A stretch of 64,000 nt of DNA from Nereocystis luetkeana. Lineage: Eukaryota > Sar > Phaeophyceae > Laminariales > Laminariaceae. Made by a program: the position numbers and the translations under genes. Below are positions 12,090 through 24,365 of this stretch, piece by piece. The stretch spans positions 11,118,727-11,182,726 of the forward strand of contig JARUPZ010000012.1 in the NCBI GenBank assembly GCA_031213475.1. The letters run 5' to 3'. The notes beneath the pieces are model-generated. The model saw only the letters and a program-made list of their open reading frames with translations, made no database searches and was not told where the DNA came from. How positions within the stretch are numbered: the first letter of the stretch is position 1; each line of letters starts with the position of its first letter.

Positions 12090-13910
12090 ACAGCAGTACA
12101 GCAGCAGTAAGTAACACAAGTTTTTACCCGGACCTGGTCCACAGCAGCAGCCGCACTTACGAATTATTTCGTGGACAAGACCCATAAACATGTAAAAATC
12201 CCTAGCCAGTTTATAACGAGAAATAAACGAGTAAAAACAAAAAAAAAAACGGTGATGCGAAGCGTCGAAGCCTCGACTGACAACTCACGATTTACCACAC
12301 GAAACTCTTGCTACGAACTGTGACAAGACTCCTTGTGGGAATAGGCCGACTGGTAGATATTTGAAAAAAAATAACGTAGGTGTGGAAACTGGAGATATTT
12401 TTGCCAAAAAACAGATTTCAGTACGCTCCGCATTGTACGCAACGGGCGCGGCCGAGGCCGCAGCTGGCAGGGCCAAGAGGTGCGAGAAAAGGTGACGCAC
12501 GTCCAGCAAACAGCGCACAGAGAGGTAGACTTCATCTCAAATTAGGCCGTTTTCGGCTCAAAAAGTGGTGCTAAATCGACTTTCAAACTGCCGACCGTGA
12601 ATCTCCATGGGTCACCCTTCATACATGTATTAACCCCTGAATCAATGGGATGGAGAAAAAAAAAAAAAAAAAAAACAGGGTTGCACAACAAAAAGACAAA
12701 AAAACGACACCACCTTCCTAAAAAGGTACTCGTAGGTCGAAATGAAAAACAAAAAACCCGCGCAGCAGCGGGATTTCTGGACAATGCGAAAAAACGATTA
12801 TTTTTCACAGCTTTGTTGACTTGTTTTTAGTACCCCCTGCCCCTGCCTGGACTTCGAAAATGGGTTGTAGGGTCTCGGTTTATTCACGTGCACCCCAGCC
12901 TAAAAAGCGACCAAAAACAGAGAGATGGTTAGTTACCGATACGAGGTAGTCACCGCTGACGAGCCCCGTACAATATGAGGCTTCGTCTTTTCTTTTTTCG
13001 GTAATTTGTTTTCGGGAAAAAATTCTGGCGAAAAAAGCTTCCCGACACACTAGAAACCCCTGTTTTCTTTGTTTTTTTAAGAGGCTCTACGTAGCTCTGT
13101 AGGTAGACTGGCGCGCGGGGATGACACACAGCAGAGGCTCTTTCGTGTTCGGTGGATATTTCGACGACTAATCCTTGAACAGGCGTGATAAGGACGCATC
13201 CCCTGAAATGTTGAAAAAGCCTTGCGGTATTTCCGGTAGCGGTAAAATAGCGAGCGGTAGTGATTTTCAGCAAAAAAGACGGTGAATACCGGCACCTCAC
13301 AGCTCTGAATTGCGATAACTATCAATACCATCCCTGACGGAAACAACGCTAAACGTTTGGCGTAAAGGTTAGGTCCACGAGCAGCATCGTCAGCATCCAG
13401 CGGAGAGGGTAAAAAAACGTGACGTCCGTGCCGTCTTAACAAACCTCCGTGCATTTCAAGTCGGACACCAGTTTGCCCCGTTTTCCAATCACCACATAAA
13501 GAGGCGATGACGGGTCAAGCCGTCACAACTAGACTACGTAGTTTCAGCTCGTTTTCAGCAGTCTTGAGACCGATGAAAACGGGAACGCGACGTTTCCATA
13601 AAAAGTGTAAATTTCAAAGACGCCCGCCGGAATATTTCAGTATGTACTGCTTTTGCTTGGAGCACGATTCTTGAAAAAATTAAAAAAAAAAAATTTGGAA
13701 AAACCCGCGAAGAAAAAACATTCCTGGGACACGATGTTGGGGCAAAAAGATCGACTTGAGAAAAACTCAGCGAAATGCTCAATTCGAAGCGGCGAGATTC
13801 CGAGTCCTTGAGAGATGTCGATCCACAAAATAAACAAACGCCTCATTAACTATGGAGGGGGAGCGTTCTTCAAGGGTTTCGCCCCACCGTAGGGTCACAG
13901 TGTAAACGCA
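12090..13910. other. No gene accepted
   Basis: Several A- or T-rich open frames. One minus-strand stretch (13350-13454: PSPLDADDAARGPNLYAKRL) looks protein-like but has no supporting splice sites. Confidence 0.5.
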
Positions 13911-13921
13911 ATGGTCGTGAT

Positions 13922-14137
13922 ATGTGGCGGGCGCTGGCTAGGCATATGGCAAACACACATCTGGCCGGTGATGTGCAAAAAACGGAAGACGAAAATTTTC
14001 GACCCCTCTCGGATGGAGCGCAGGAAGCCGCCGGCAAGCTCTCGCCCCCTAGACCTCGGATCCACTTGCTATCTTCAAGGCCGTCGTCTACAATCGTTGG
14101 GCGTTGCCCGACACCGAGTGGGTTGGCCGTGGGTTGA
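13922..14137 (+). CDS. Weak candidate exon
   Basis: A 71-codon frame with the mixed, charged stretch DVQKTEDENFRPLSDGAQEA in a locally GC-rich island within otherwise AT-rich intergenic DNA. A second frame is also open here, and no convincing splice sites or homology were seen. Confidence 0.15.
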   Translation: MWRALARHMANTHLAGDVQKTEDENFRPLSDGAQEAAGKLSPPRPRIHLLSSRPSSTIVGRCPTPSGLAVG

Positions 14138-15590
14138 ACTCATGTCGAGATCGAAGGTCTAACGTCGCACGAGCTGATGTTTTGTCGTGTGTTGACAATT
14201 TACAAAAAGAAAAAAACAAACACCGGCGCGTGCAGCCGCGTGAAAAAAAAAATGGGAAAAAAACGATTTTTAGTTCCGTTTCTTCCCACAGCGGCGGTAC
14301 GAGAATATCTTCAGCAGTTTGTTGAAATGAATAGTTTCGAAACTAGACTTCGAAACGTCGTGTTTGCGTCATAGCATCAATCTAAGATTTTGTTTCGGTT
14401 GTTACCGAAAACATCGTCTTCCAAACTGAAAAAATAAAACGCGAAATTTCGTTTTTTCCCCGAAATAGCAAGTTTCGTTAAGAACGACCCTGAGAGGGGA
14501 AGAGTGTCCAAAATAAACTAAGATCACGGCAACACCGGCGTCACGAGGAAGCAGTCTATGGTAGGCTGCTCATCATAGGCTGCTGGGGTGAGCGATGTGT
14601 CCGAAGTGTAGTGGAAGGAGATGCACGTCACGCGTGCTGCATGATGATTGGTGATGGATGAAATCAATACTAATAATATAGTAGCACGGTTTCTGGGACA
14701 GCAGTTCTAAAAGGGTTCATAGGCGATTGATATATAACCCGAGACACCAACAATAATCGTTCGACGTTTTTTTTTGGGTTGACAGAAGGGATGGCAGACA
14801 GGATATACCCAGCCTACGCAACATACTTCGTATATAGTAGGCGGAACCTACTATGCTACACTACTGTTAAGGTTGTTGTTGCTGTCGTTCTAGTTGCTTT
14901 TTTCTGGATATGTTTGTGTTTTGTTGTTTTTGTCTCTTGACATATCTGCTTCATCCCCCTTGGGGAGCGCGACACAGCGATACCACCACCCATCGCTGTC
15001 GACAAAGTAACACGGAGGCGTTTTCCCCCTCATCTTCTAGTGGGTTTCTCTCGCGACGCATCGAATCTTGTCTCTTTCACGCAGGAACTTCAGTAGCCCG
15101 TTTTCCCAGTTGTTATTTTCATCCCTTATTCCGTAGGGATACGAGGTACTGGTATAAGCTCAACCCTGGCGAAGGCTGAGCGCCAAGTCGCGACCGTTGC
15201 ACCCAGAGGGCCTCTCTGGAGACGCCCTGCCGGGGACATGTTTTTACGCGATTTGGCTTCACTAGAGCTAAAACATATACCAGGTATACATATCAGGTAC
15301 CAGGGTATATATACCATATGTAAGTTGATTTTGGGCCGTACCTCAAAGGCACTACAGCTGTTTGGGCCAGGGGTGGTAGATTGACTCGGGAAAAGGCCGA
15401 ACATGCGAACAGAGTGTATGGTGATGTAGGCAGGCGTTTACGGAAAGCTGCTGTACACGCAGCAGTCCTTTACCCCTGCGGCCTACGTCGATTGTGCGAG
15501 TACCAGGAAGATATGTACTTCGTCAGACTTCGTACAAAATAAGTCTAAAGAAAGGTAAAACAGAAGGATGGTCCAGCCAACATTGACGTG
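14138..15590. other. No gene seen
   Basis: Contains the family B remnant at 14.69 kb; otherwise nothing recognised. Confidence 0.5.
14684..14715 (+). repeat. Family B remnant (B10)
   Basis: Only gggacagcagttctaaaagg and a few flanking bases remain. Confidence 0.5.
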
Positions 15591-15761
15591 TGCGATGCCG
15601 AATCGCTCCGAAGCGCGACTTAGCAGTTTTACGCACAATTATGAGCGATTTCGCGCGTACCTTGTACATACCTGCTATGCCTTATTCGCTTTTCGGCAGA
15701 AAACCCTTCCCTGACAACAAAAAAATAGCGTGCTGGATTCCCTTAATATTGAGACCCTCGG

Positions 15762-16199
15762 GTGCAAAATAGGGCGCCATCATGGCTCAAAGACCCCAAA
15801 ACGAAAAAGTGGAGACCCACACCAGCAAACAAAGCTGTGAGAGCTTCAGTCGCTTCTCAGGCTGCGCTCGAGTGGGAGCCGCCACAGCCTCAACATCAGG
15901 TTCAGCAGCAGCAGCAGGGCTCGGTCGGCTCCGCCGAGGGCTCCGATCCAGCAGCGAGGCCGCCTGTGTCCGCAGACCCCATCGTGCGTACTTCTGTAGT
16001 GGCTGAAATGTCTTCCTCCATAGTGCTCACGGCAGTCTCCCCCCCCCCCCCCTCTCTCGGGTGCTGTTCTCATGCCTCATGCGCACGTTTAGAAGGGCTT
16101 CCGTTAGGTTCTATTTTAGCGTACGTGAATTGCCAAGATCCTGGAATCCTGGTACCCCGTCTGGCGAGAGGTGCCAGGAGAGATGCACCAGCAGAGTAG
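15762..16199 (+). CDS. Possible exon, Gln/Pro-rich protein
   Basis: An open frame that starts, after a possible aatag acceptor, with RAPSWLKDPKTKKWRPTP, a basic, tryptophan-containing motif, followed by a low-complexity QPQHQVQQQQQG stretch and a Ser/Ala/Val-rich segment. The basic motif looks selected; the later part, through a poly-C run at about 16,040, is less convincing and the exon probably ends before it. It might be a 5' exon of a plus-strand gene; the kinase gene begins 7 kb downstream, but nothing connects the two. No family recognised. Confidence 0.3.
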   Translation: MQNRAPSWLKDPKTKKWRPTPANKAVRASVASQAALEWEPPQPQHQVQQQQQGSVGSAEGSDPAARPPVSADPIVRTSVVAEMSSSIVLTAVSPPPPSLGCCSHASCARLEGLPLGSILAYVNCQDPGILVPRLARGARRDAPAE

Positions 16200-16972
16200 A
16201 TACTGGCACAGCAGTACCGAGCCCTACTATCAGCAATGGCATTTGGTATGTGGTGCCGTACATGCCAGGCATGTGCCAGCACTCATGTACCAGGTAAATG
16301 GTACCCAGGTCCAGCAGTATCTGGTATTTTCGTGTTTTGATATTTGGCATCGCAAACACAAATAACGCCGTATTTGGACCAGACCAAGCCGTGATCTGCC
16401 ATCTGTCACGAACGTTCGTACATCGATTACCGTTATACCGTTTCGGTTTACGAAAGGAGACAGAATCACAGAATGTACTATTAATATTAATATTACACTA
16501 TTACCAGGTACCAGGTATTAATGTTATTAGGAAGTACGTACACGTACAGCTGTACCGCGCACAAGCTACAAAATACGGGACAAAAACATACCGGTGGGTA
16601 AACCGTAAACAGCATCAGTCACCATACACCGTCATACCTGGCACCTGGTACACCCTATCCATCTGTGACACCCACCACACGTACGTACTGCACCACTACA
16701 ACAGCAGCAGTGCCGTACGTATACAAGAAATATTAATAGTACGGTATCATGGAGGTGTACTTATGTACTTACGGCCCGCTACGATACTCTGTACGAGTAC
16801 GTATACAGGATAAGTAGTAGACGTGAGGGTATCAGTACAAGCATACGCAACGCGTTCGGAGACCGGAGATGGGGCTTTACTACATATCAAAACGCAAATG
16901 AGCAGTACCCGAATCCTATATCTACTGCAGCACTGCCTACGAAAAGTAGCGATACGTACGTACCTGGTACTG

Positions 16973-17178
16973 CTTAACCCCTTCGAGACAGCAGTCCCGT
17001 TGTGGGGACTAACTACTTGGAATTGGAGTTATGTGTGCCCAAAACTAGGTCCTGCTTTGGGCACAGACCAGTCAAATTCTAAGTAGTTAACATTGCAGTC
17101 CCGTGTTGTTTTGGGCACAAACCAGTCAAATTCCAGGTAGTTGGCTCTCAAAACGAGACTGCTGTCCGGCAGGGATCA
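16973..17178 (+). repeat. Rearranged family B elements (B11)
   Basis: A left end (ttaaccccttcgag) followed by two to three diverged arms in tandem; probably two elements that recombined. Confidence 0.6.
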
Positions 17179-18727
17179 AAGTTACGAGATCTGCCGTCCT
17201 AACATCCGCGTATAGTATACCTGATAGTGTATACAGCAGTATACAGCAGTACCTGTACTCGTTTATGATACCAGGTACCAGGTATACGTCTAGGTACGTG
17301 TTAGACGTCTACGTACGTTAGACGTCTACGTACGTGTTAGACGTACTTAAACTAATGTGCAGTATTACGCGGTGTGCTTGTCCTTATCCTACGCTGCGCT
17401 CGTTGGGTGTTGGATGTTGCGTTGCTATCCCAGTCCTGAGAGATGATGATGTCCTGACTCTGTACACTATCAACAGAATGACGACATCATCCTCAAGTCT
17501 CCCTCAAGTCTAAACCTAGCAGCCGGTAATGTTTCGTGTGCCGGTGCTGTAAATTCGTCAATTTTTCGACAATTTCCGCGTGTGCTGCTCTGTACGAAAA
17601 GTCCCTGGGTGAAAGATAAAATATTGCACGAAGGAAATCTGGGGTTTGTGGAGCGATACGCAAGTCTTCCTGCTGTTTTATAGGTACCAGGTACCTGGTA
17701 TAGTATAGGGCGGAGAGGGGTTCCTCTGCACGCAGGTCCCAGTGATACTTTGTTCGATTTCGCATACCAGGTATATTGTTACTATAGCCAGTACTACGTG
17801 CAATCTGTGAGTACGAGTACATTCAGTGGGAGCCACACACGACGAGTCGTAAAGCCATACATTGCTGTGTGTGGTGTGGCAGTAAAATCTATCCTACTAC
17901 GAACCGAACTAGAACAATGTTTACAGGCTGACCCACCCTTCTGGCTTCGTGCAAATCCACCCCATCAATAATCCACGGAATCAAAGACGCCATTCTTGGC
18001 ACGGATACAATACGGGGTTTGTCAGCGGGGCGGGGGGCGGGTCGGGGCTGCCGTCGCCGCGTCTGCCTGACAAGGAGTGTGGCGTGTGGTGGCCTATCTG
18101 AACTCCGAGTATGACACTTGACAGGAGAGTAGGACAGCTTGCTAATATTTCGGTTTTCATCACAGAGGGTGTGCTTATTTTTCAGATTGTACGTGTCCTT
18201 GTACGTACCTGCCTTGTTTGTATTCAGTACCGGAACTGGCAAGGAGATTAAAGGCTGAAGCAGGCCCTTGCTCCCGAGCGGAACACAGCAAAATTGAGGC
18301 GAGCTAGTTCGTCAAGTGGCATATCGAATTGAAAAGCCATTGGTGACGGAAAACCTGGGGAGCCAGAGTTAATACACCCAATGAAGATGATATGTTACAC
18401 AAAGCAAAGTCAGTCGTGTTTTGACTTGAACTATTAGTGAGAAGGGGAGGTGATCACTAAAAAAAGAAGGAATGATACCTCGAACTAGAGTTGAAGAGCA
18501 GGGGATTTGGGGATCCGAATAATTTCCATGTCAGCAAATCACTGGGAATTGAATAAACATGTAGGAGGCGTGGCTGTGTAGGGCATAGAAGATACTTATT
18601 CATTGGATGGAGCGAGCATGGGTAGGGTTGTATTCATGAAGAAAACAAGGAGCCGATGGGAGTTGCAGAAAAAAAAAAATTCCAGCAGAGCACAGAAAGC
18701 TGGTTTGGTAATTGATACCGGTACGTA

Positions 18728-18950
18728 TCTGTTGTTGTTGTTCTCACATCAACTCATCGCCACAATACATTTTTTTTTTTTTTTTCAATCTTCCTTGGAG
18801 ATCTGGGTAAAAAAAACTTACGCCCAACACACTTTCTTAATTGTGTACCGGTTCTAGCCCATCTGTAGGACACAGATACAACGCAGTCCGTGGTCGCAGG
18901 ACGGGCTCCAACAACTCTGGAGTGGAAGAATACCTCGGGAAAAATAAAAA
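18728..18950 (+). repeat. Family E element (E1)
   Basis: Shares gttgttgttctcacat and, after an AT-rich insert, gcagtccgtggtcgcaggac and ctctggagtggaagaatacc with E2. Confidence 0.65.
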
Positions 18951-19848
18951 CAAGCAAATAATACACATGATAACTGAAGCACATCTACACCCCAGACGAA
19001 AATAAAAAGTGAGGTCCGCGCACGTACGCACCAGGTACATGGGGTACGCTGTACAAGTCGCCACAGAAACCGAGAAGACCGCATACGGCATACCAGGTAC
19101 TACCCAGAAGAAATACTCGTACGACAGGATGAAAAAAACAACTTCGACGTCGAAAATCGAAATCGAAATCGAAAAAATCAAAAACCAAAAAGGGTACGAA
19201 AGAGAGAAAAAGTTCAGGTCAAGCGAGAAAGCAAGAAAGAAAGAAAGGGAAAACACACAAGAGAATGCGCAGATTTTCGAGAATGCAGACTCGCACGCTA
19301 CGCGAGGGGTGTAGTTCAAGATAGGAGCCATGTGTATTTGGTACTAATGATTGCACTGCTGCCCGATTACAACGCCATTGAGGGAGGAAGGCAGTCATGG
19401 GGGATGGGGGACTTGGTAAAAGCTTTGTTTCCCTTGCCCCCACTGGTATACCTCGTACCTGGTATCCTGGGTTATATACAGTTGATAATAAAGCGCTTCA
19501 CGTACGAGTGACGAGTACAAACATTGACGCTAAAATTGTAGATTGCAGAGGCCTGGTGGACACAGCAGACGCTGCGTTTTGCGACAAGTATCCGTCCGTG
19601 TACTCGCACACACGCAGAAGTACCCAACAGCAGCCGGTTGCGAGAGGTAAAGAGCCTCGTGCAGTGGGCAGATTTCAAACTACTGCTGTACGAGTACAAA
19701 CAAGTACACGTATCAGCTGGTATTAATTATTAATAGTGGGGATGGTCTTTCGTTTACGTCAAGCAGCCAGAAAAAGCCACACGAGTAGCAGCAGAGATGT
19801 GCACGGAAGCATCACAAAATACACTCATTGATCCAGGGTATGCCATAC

Positions 19849-20056
19849 CTTCCTCCGACGCATTCGATGTGGGCTTGGGCCTTCCACTCGTGCCGGCACC
19901 GCCACCACCCTTCGCGCCGCCAGCTATTTTGCTGTCGGAGGCCTGCTGTCTAGCAGCCGCATCTTGTGGGCGGTAGTTCCTGAATTTGATGCTCTTGCTG
20001 GCCTTCTCTTTAAGGTCTTTTAATCTCTTTCGCCTTGCCGCACCGTCCTCGCTCAT
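19849..20056 (-). CDS. CCDC12/Cwf18-like splicing factor, first coding exon
   Basis: The exon starts with an ATG and runs 69 codons plus one base to a good donor (gaag|gtatgg). It begins MSEDGAARRKRLKDLKEKA and contains IKFRNYRPQD. An R-R-x-R-L-x-x-L-(K/R) helix followed by a (L/F)RNY.P.D motif is how the CCDC12/Cwf18 family begins; these proteins are components of the activated spliceosome and act in the nucleus. After the motif comes a Gly/Ala/Ser-rich linker. The family's conserved C-terminal part, with a WDLKRD-type motif and a coiled coil, is missing and should lie in exons at lower coordinates; I could not place it with confidence. The identification rests on one exon and one motif. Confidence 0.6.
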
Positions 20057-20785
20057 GGTACCTACTGCAGGGTGTTACACCTGGCTCCCTCGCAAGCTCT
20101 GCCCAGCGCCAAAGGCAAATCACAAATCACCTCTCTCCTCTCTCAAAGTTGGATGCATGGGTTTCCATAGGTTTGGATAGGATACATATCAGGGGTCAGG
20201 GGATCCAGCGGAGGATTTGTTGTGGACACTTTTTGAGGAACCCCGCCCATCGACGGCAGTGATGACTGCGTACGAGAAAGGAAGCTGCTAATAGCCTACT
20301 AGCAGTACTGTGTCGTTAAACCAACACTGCCAGCAGTGCTCAAGACTGGAACGTCCACGAAGACGCAGGTTGAGGCTGGCACCCAGTGACTACGTCACTG
20401 GACCAAGTCTTATTCCTCCTTTGGGCGTCACCTAGCACTACAGAATAGCCCCTCTTCTACTTCTTTCTGCATCTGTGCTGTGCCTGGAGATAGCGCGGCC
20501 AGCGTCAGTCAGTGAGGACCAACATTGAGCGGAGATAAGTCATCGTGGCGACGGCAGCAGCTGATAGCCACCGGCCTGAAACTCGGGCTGCGCTTCGGAG
20601 GAAGGCTCTGTGATCCGCCACACATTCTGAAAACCCCGAGCACGCCAGCGTGCTTTGGCAGACAACACGACGAGGGACGCAGATCCACTGCAGCCAGCAA
20701 GGCTGCGATAGTTTAGCATCACCATATCATACAGGGGGCCTTGACCATATCATCAGCAGCAGTGCTGAGCGCGAATTGAGAAAAC

Positions 20786-21067
20786 TTAGCAGCGGTCACA
20801 ATCACCAGAGATGGGCTGCTCCCACTCAGCTGAGATCGGGACGAAGCCCATGAAGCAGCCAACCCCACTCATGTCCAACAGCAGGGCAACTGCCGTGTCA
20901 ACGGACTCGTCCTTCGGTAGAACCGCGCTCGCGACGCGAAGAGCTGTTGGTGTCGAGAATTGTGGGGTTAACCATCGTTCCAGGCAATCTCCGGACGATG
21001 CAGACCCTTCGGCTTGCAACTGGAATCTGCGTTTCTCTGATATGGCAGTCTCGGAGCACATTGCAAA
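20786..21067 (-). CDS. Possible terminal exon of an unrecognised gene
   Basis: A GC-rich block with an open minus-strand frame that reads like folded protein: SEKRRFQLQAEGSASSGDC, then LPKDESVDTAVALLLDMSGV and FMGFVPISAEWEQP, ending at a TGA. The hydrophobic and charged residues are mixed and the repeats of the region stop at its edges. The plus strand also carries an ATG-to-stop frame over the same stretch (20811-21074), so strand choice is uncertain. The minus strand is preferred for its better core-like composition and because the CCDC12-like gene just downstream is also on the minus strand. The upstream part of this frame runs into a CAG repeat and is not counted. No family was recognised. 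Confidence 0.33.
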   Translation of the reverse strand, partial: FAMCSETAISEKRRFQLQAEGSASSGDCLERWLTPQFSTPTALRVASAVLPKDESVDTAVALLLDMSGVGCFMGFVPISAEWEQPISGDCDRC

Positions 21068-21217
21068 TGGGTGAGTTGATCGTCTGACGAATACCTGGTA
21101 TCTGGGTGTCTGTCTGTCTTCTTTGTTGTGTATGTTGTGCTTTTGTTTATTAATAGGCGTGGCGTCGAGTGAGTGCCGTATCGCTACTGTGCGTCGAGAG
21201 CCCTGGCTCCAAGCTCG

Positions 21218-21219
21218 GT

Positions 21220-21260
<41 letters not shown>

Positions 21261-21312
21261 ATGCTGATGCTGATACTTGAGATGGTGATGCTGCTGCTGG
21301 CTGCTGCTGCTG
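21218..21312 (+). repeat. CTG triplet repeat
   Basis: Perfect (CTG)n for about 45 bp then impure. Gives poly-Leu or poly-Gln frames. Confidence 0.92.
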
Positions 21313-21448
21313 TCATGTTTGTTTTCGTTTGGTTTCATTTTGAACTTTCAACTTTCTCAACCACTTTTGACGTGTCTGGTCGTGGGCCTACAAACAGGTC
21401 GCAATATAATAATAAATACTGGTGTACAACCAGGTCCAGCCACAACGT

Positions 21449-21562
21449 CATTTGTTGTTGTTGTTGTTTTGTTGTTGTTCTCACATTAACTCACAATTCA
21501 ATGCAGTCCGTGGTCGCAGGACAGGCTCCAATAACTCTGGAGTGGAAGAAATACCTCAAGTA
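21449..21562 (+). repeat. Family E element (E2)
   Basis: Compact copy without the AT-rich insert of E1. Confidence 0.65.
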
Positions 21563-21957
21563 AAAACAGAGGCAAAAAAAAAAAAACAAAAAACAGGCAT
21601 ACGCACTCCACCACTGCGGACACCAGGGAAGCAAAAAGGAGACTATTAATAGAAGACAAAAACCTAAAAAAAGAAGATGAAGCTAAGCAAAACAAAAACA
21701 AAAACAAAACTAAAACAGACGCAGATAGCAAAACGCGAAAAAAAAAAAAAAGGCAAGGCAAAACGGACCATACTAACAAAGACACAAAGAGGTACAAACG
21801 GGAATGAAAGAAAAATGAAAACAAAGAAGGGACAAAAAGCGATAATCACGGGCGGGGGGGAAAGAAAATACCAAAGGCAGGCACTGGAGCATACAGACAC
21901 GCAAAGTTGCCCAGATGGCACCATGCTAGTTACTTGGGTCCCAAAGAAAGGAGTGCA

Positions 21958-22653
21958 TCATGACGATGATGGCCATAACCAGGCTTCAGTCTGTTGGGCA
22001 GACCGCCTCCCCTCCCCCCCCCCGCCATTCCCCCTCGTCCCCCTTTCGCCCCCCCCCTCTTCCCTGCCATTCTGCACACTCGCGTTGGCGTCAACGGCTG
22101 TGGTCGTGGTCGCAGCTATTCTATGCCGTTCTGCCGATGCCTCCTTCTCATCTGTATGCCATTTCCGCATGAAGGCCTCCGCCCCTTCCTCGACCCGTTG
22201 GAACCATCTGCCGGCTTTCTGTGCTGTCTCGCGCCACCCTTCGAGCTTGATGCCGAACTCCTTGAGGTCCTCCTCAAGGTACCTCATCCAGTCCCACTCC
22301 TGTCCTCCGGAGTAACCCTTACCCCCAACCATCTCCCCAAACATCACCCTCCTCGGCAGGCGCTCCTCTCCCATTCGTGTCACAAAGCCCGCAAACAAGA
22401 GCCTACGTCTGCGTACCGTCGTCTCAACGCTTTCAGATGTTGTCCTGAGAAGCGCGCTAGCATAGGATAGAATGTGGTCTTCGCGCTTTCGTTTTCGCCA
22501 CCCGATGCATCGGAGGAGCATCTTGTGGTGGACCTCCCGTAGCCTACCGTAATCAGTCTTGCTCGGGCTCCAAGTAACGCAACCGTAGAGCAACGTTTCG
22601 ATCACCTCGGCTCTCAGCATTCGCACCTTCAGGCGTATTTATGGGCACAGCAG
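21958..22653 (-). mobile_element. 5'-truncated LINE, C-terminal end of the reverse transcriptase ORF
   Basis: The minus-strand frame encodes the region downstream of the polymerase domain of non-LTR retrotransposon ORF2 proteins: LKVRMLRAEVIETLLYGC, then TW, a HH.ML.R.IGWRKR stretch, YASALLRTTSESVETTVRRR, RMGEERLPRRV, GGQEWDWMRYLEEDLKEFGI and GRWFQRVEEGAEAF. This order is characteristic of LINE proteins. The match begins abruptly near 22,650, so the palm and endonuclease parts are missing, as expected for 5' truncation during target-primed reverse transcription. The remaining 220 codons have no stop, which suggests a fairly recent insertion. Downstream of the stop (lower coordinates) lies a T-rich plus/minus tract. 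Such an element could have supplied the machinery for SINE family S in the next gene's intron; that link is inference. Confidence 0.85.
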
Positions 22654-22889
22654 TACATGTTCATATAATGCATACTCGTCCGGGGTACCTGGTACTTGGT
22701 ACCAGGGTATTTCATTTTACACGACGATAATGTTTTAGCCTTTGTACCCAGTACGGTTGGCATACGATGTACGTACGTTATATACTATTTTAATAGATGT
22801 TCTCTGTACCGTAGTTTGTGACCCCAGAGCTGGTGGCAGGTGTGTACAGCGTACAGCCATGGGTAGGTATTTGTATTTTTCTTTGTCTG

Positions 22890-22990
22890 TGCGAAGAATC
22901 ACCACGGACACTGCCACGGACACTGGGTGTGCTGGATGCTGGATATTCGATTGGTAGAAAGAAGAACACACACAAAACCACGAGCGAGAG
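22890..22990 (+). repeat. Family F element
   Basis: gaagaatcaccacggacact, gggtgtgctggatgctgg and ggtagaaagaa blocks. Confidence 0.6.
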
Positions 22991-23400
22991 AGATCCAATT
23001 ACAGCAGTAGATCAAGATTATACTCCCATTAATATTAATAGTGGCATTGTGTGTTGAAAAAATGTACCAGGTATACAGCTGTAGTATTAACAGTACGATA
23101 CCTCGGAGTAAGTATATTAGAGCCAGCATCGGCGAGAAGTCGTTCCTTCTGAACCATGTTGTAGTTTTGGCGGCGTGCACTTTTCCTTTCAGTAGCTCAA
23201 GGTTTAGTAGACTACCCGCCGGGTACTTCAAGTACCAGGCGTATCTTTAAAACGGCCTAAAAGTACTTACGGTTGGTTGTAAATACTGCTATTTGCATCC
23301 TCTACGCTCGTCAGCGCAAGCTCGAAGACACCCCATGGGCACCCCGTTCCGCCTGCTACCACAATTTGTGAAAATTCGGGACCGATACTCACTGACGCAG

Positions 23401-23805
23401 GGGCTACTGTACGGTACTGGCATGCATCCTTAACGGTGAGAAACGAGCCGTCAAAATTCCACTCGCCAACTGCTCTGACCCCGAGGGAGCCATCGCGGAC
23501 CTCACCAACGAGATACGGATACTGCGACGCCTACGACATCCCCACCTATGCCCCGTCTACGGAGCAGGGGGTTGGACAAGACAGGGCGATTTGCCCTTCC
23601 TGGTGCTGGAAAGACTTCAGTACAAGAATCTGGCACAGCAGTGCGGGACGGATGTTGACGACACCTCGTTGAGGGCGCAGCTAAGGCAGCGAAGACTACG
23701 CGCGTCGTTTCCGTTCAAGAAGAGGCTTCGGTACGCGCTCCAGCTGGCGGAGGTGTTGAGATACTTGCACGACGAGAGTGTTCCCGGCGGGTTCATCGTG
23801 CACCG
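23401..23805 (+). CDS. Protein kinase gene, exon with the N-lobe (first recovered exon)
   Basis: This exon encodes most of the N-lobe and the start of the catalytic loop of a serine/threonine (tyrosine-kinase-like) kinase, which would move phosphate from ATP to protein. After a cag acceptor at 23400 the frame reads GYCTV, the second half of a glycine loop, then AVKIP with the ATP-binding lysine, NEIRILRRLRHPHLCPVYGA (alpha-C glutamate and beta-4), PFLVLERL (hinge), and LRYALQLAEVLRYLHDE. It ends at HR, split by a good donor (cg|gtgagt) in phase 2. The next exon supplies DLKPSN in the matching phase, so the join is well supported. An insert of about 30 residues, rich in Arg and Gln, separates the hinge from helix E. 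The true start codon and the first glycines must lie upstream in an exon I could not find, so the gene is incomplete here. Confidence 0.88.
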
Positions 23806-24097
23806 GTGAGTGGACTGCTGTTGCGACTAAGTTTGATCGTGTTGTGTACGGGCGCGTGCTGCGGCGGTTGCGCCTGCGGTGGCTGCGGCTGTTGCGCTTG
23901 CGGTGGCTGCTGCTGCTGCTGCGGCTGCGACTGCTGCGGGGTTCTGTCAAGCTTTTGTGGACTCAGAATATATAAATATATCGACGATTATTACGACATA
24001 TGCAGCCTTTCGCAGTGGTTTATGAAATGGAGGGGCGGGGGGCGGTCTATTAAATGGAAGAAGATCGGTCTATTGGGGCTGGGCACTGGCTAACTCA

Positions 24098-24195
24098 CTT
24101 AGCCCTTGTAGCACCGCACTCCCGTATGTGGGGACGAAGTACTCAAACTGTATGTACTTTGTCCCCAAAACGGGACTGGGGTCCTAAAAGGGTTA
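24098..24195 (+). repeat. Family B element (B12)
   Basis: Full-length, moderately diverged, at the start of the first kinase intron. Confidence 0.76.
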
Positions 24196-24365
24196 GAGTC
24201 GATGATACTGCTGTCGTCAAAACCCAGCAGTGCCGAACGTTGCTCGGCCAATCCCTCCCGGCTGGTGAGGGGGTACTGCCACAGGCGGCGCCGGCGAAGG
24301 CTCAAAATTTAATAATCCGCGTTTTCGCTTTATTTACGGTCATGGTCGGGGCTCAAAACGGCATT

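Noticed and set aside
13077..13454. 125-codon minus-strand frame
   Set aside because: One stretch looks protein-like but the rest does not, and no splice sites or homology support it.
17493..17822. Minus-strand frame as the C-terminal exons of the CCDC12-like gene
   Set aside because: The WDLR and helix-like stretches are suggestive, but no donor/acceptor pair gives the needed phase 1 entry and the similarity is too short.
18837..19331. 164-codon minus-strand frame with hydrophobic segments
   Set aside because: It is the complement of an A-rich tract (gaaatcgaaatcgaaa, aagaaagaaagg), which yields Phe/Leu/Ser runs by composition.
21498..21924. Minus-strand frames that look like membrane proteins
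   Set aside because: Poly-T/TTC composition downstream of the LINE; no motif.
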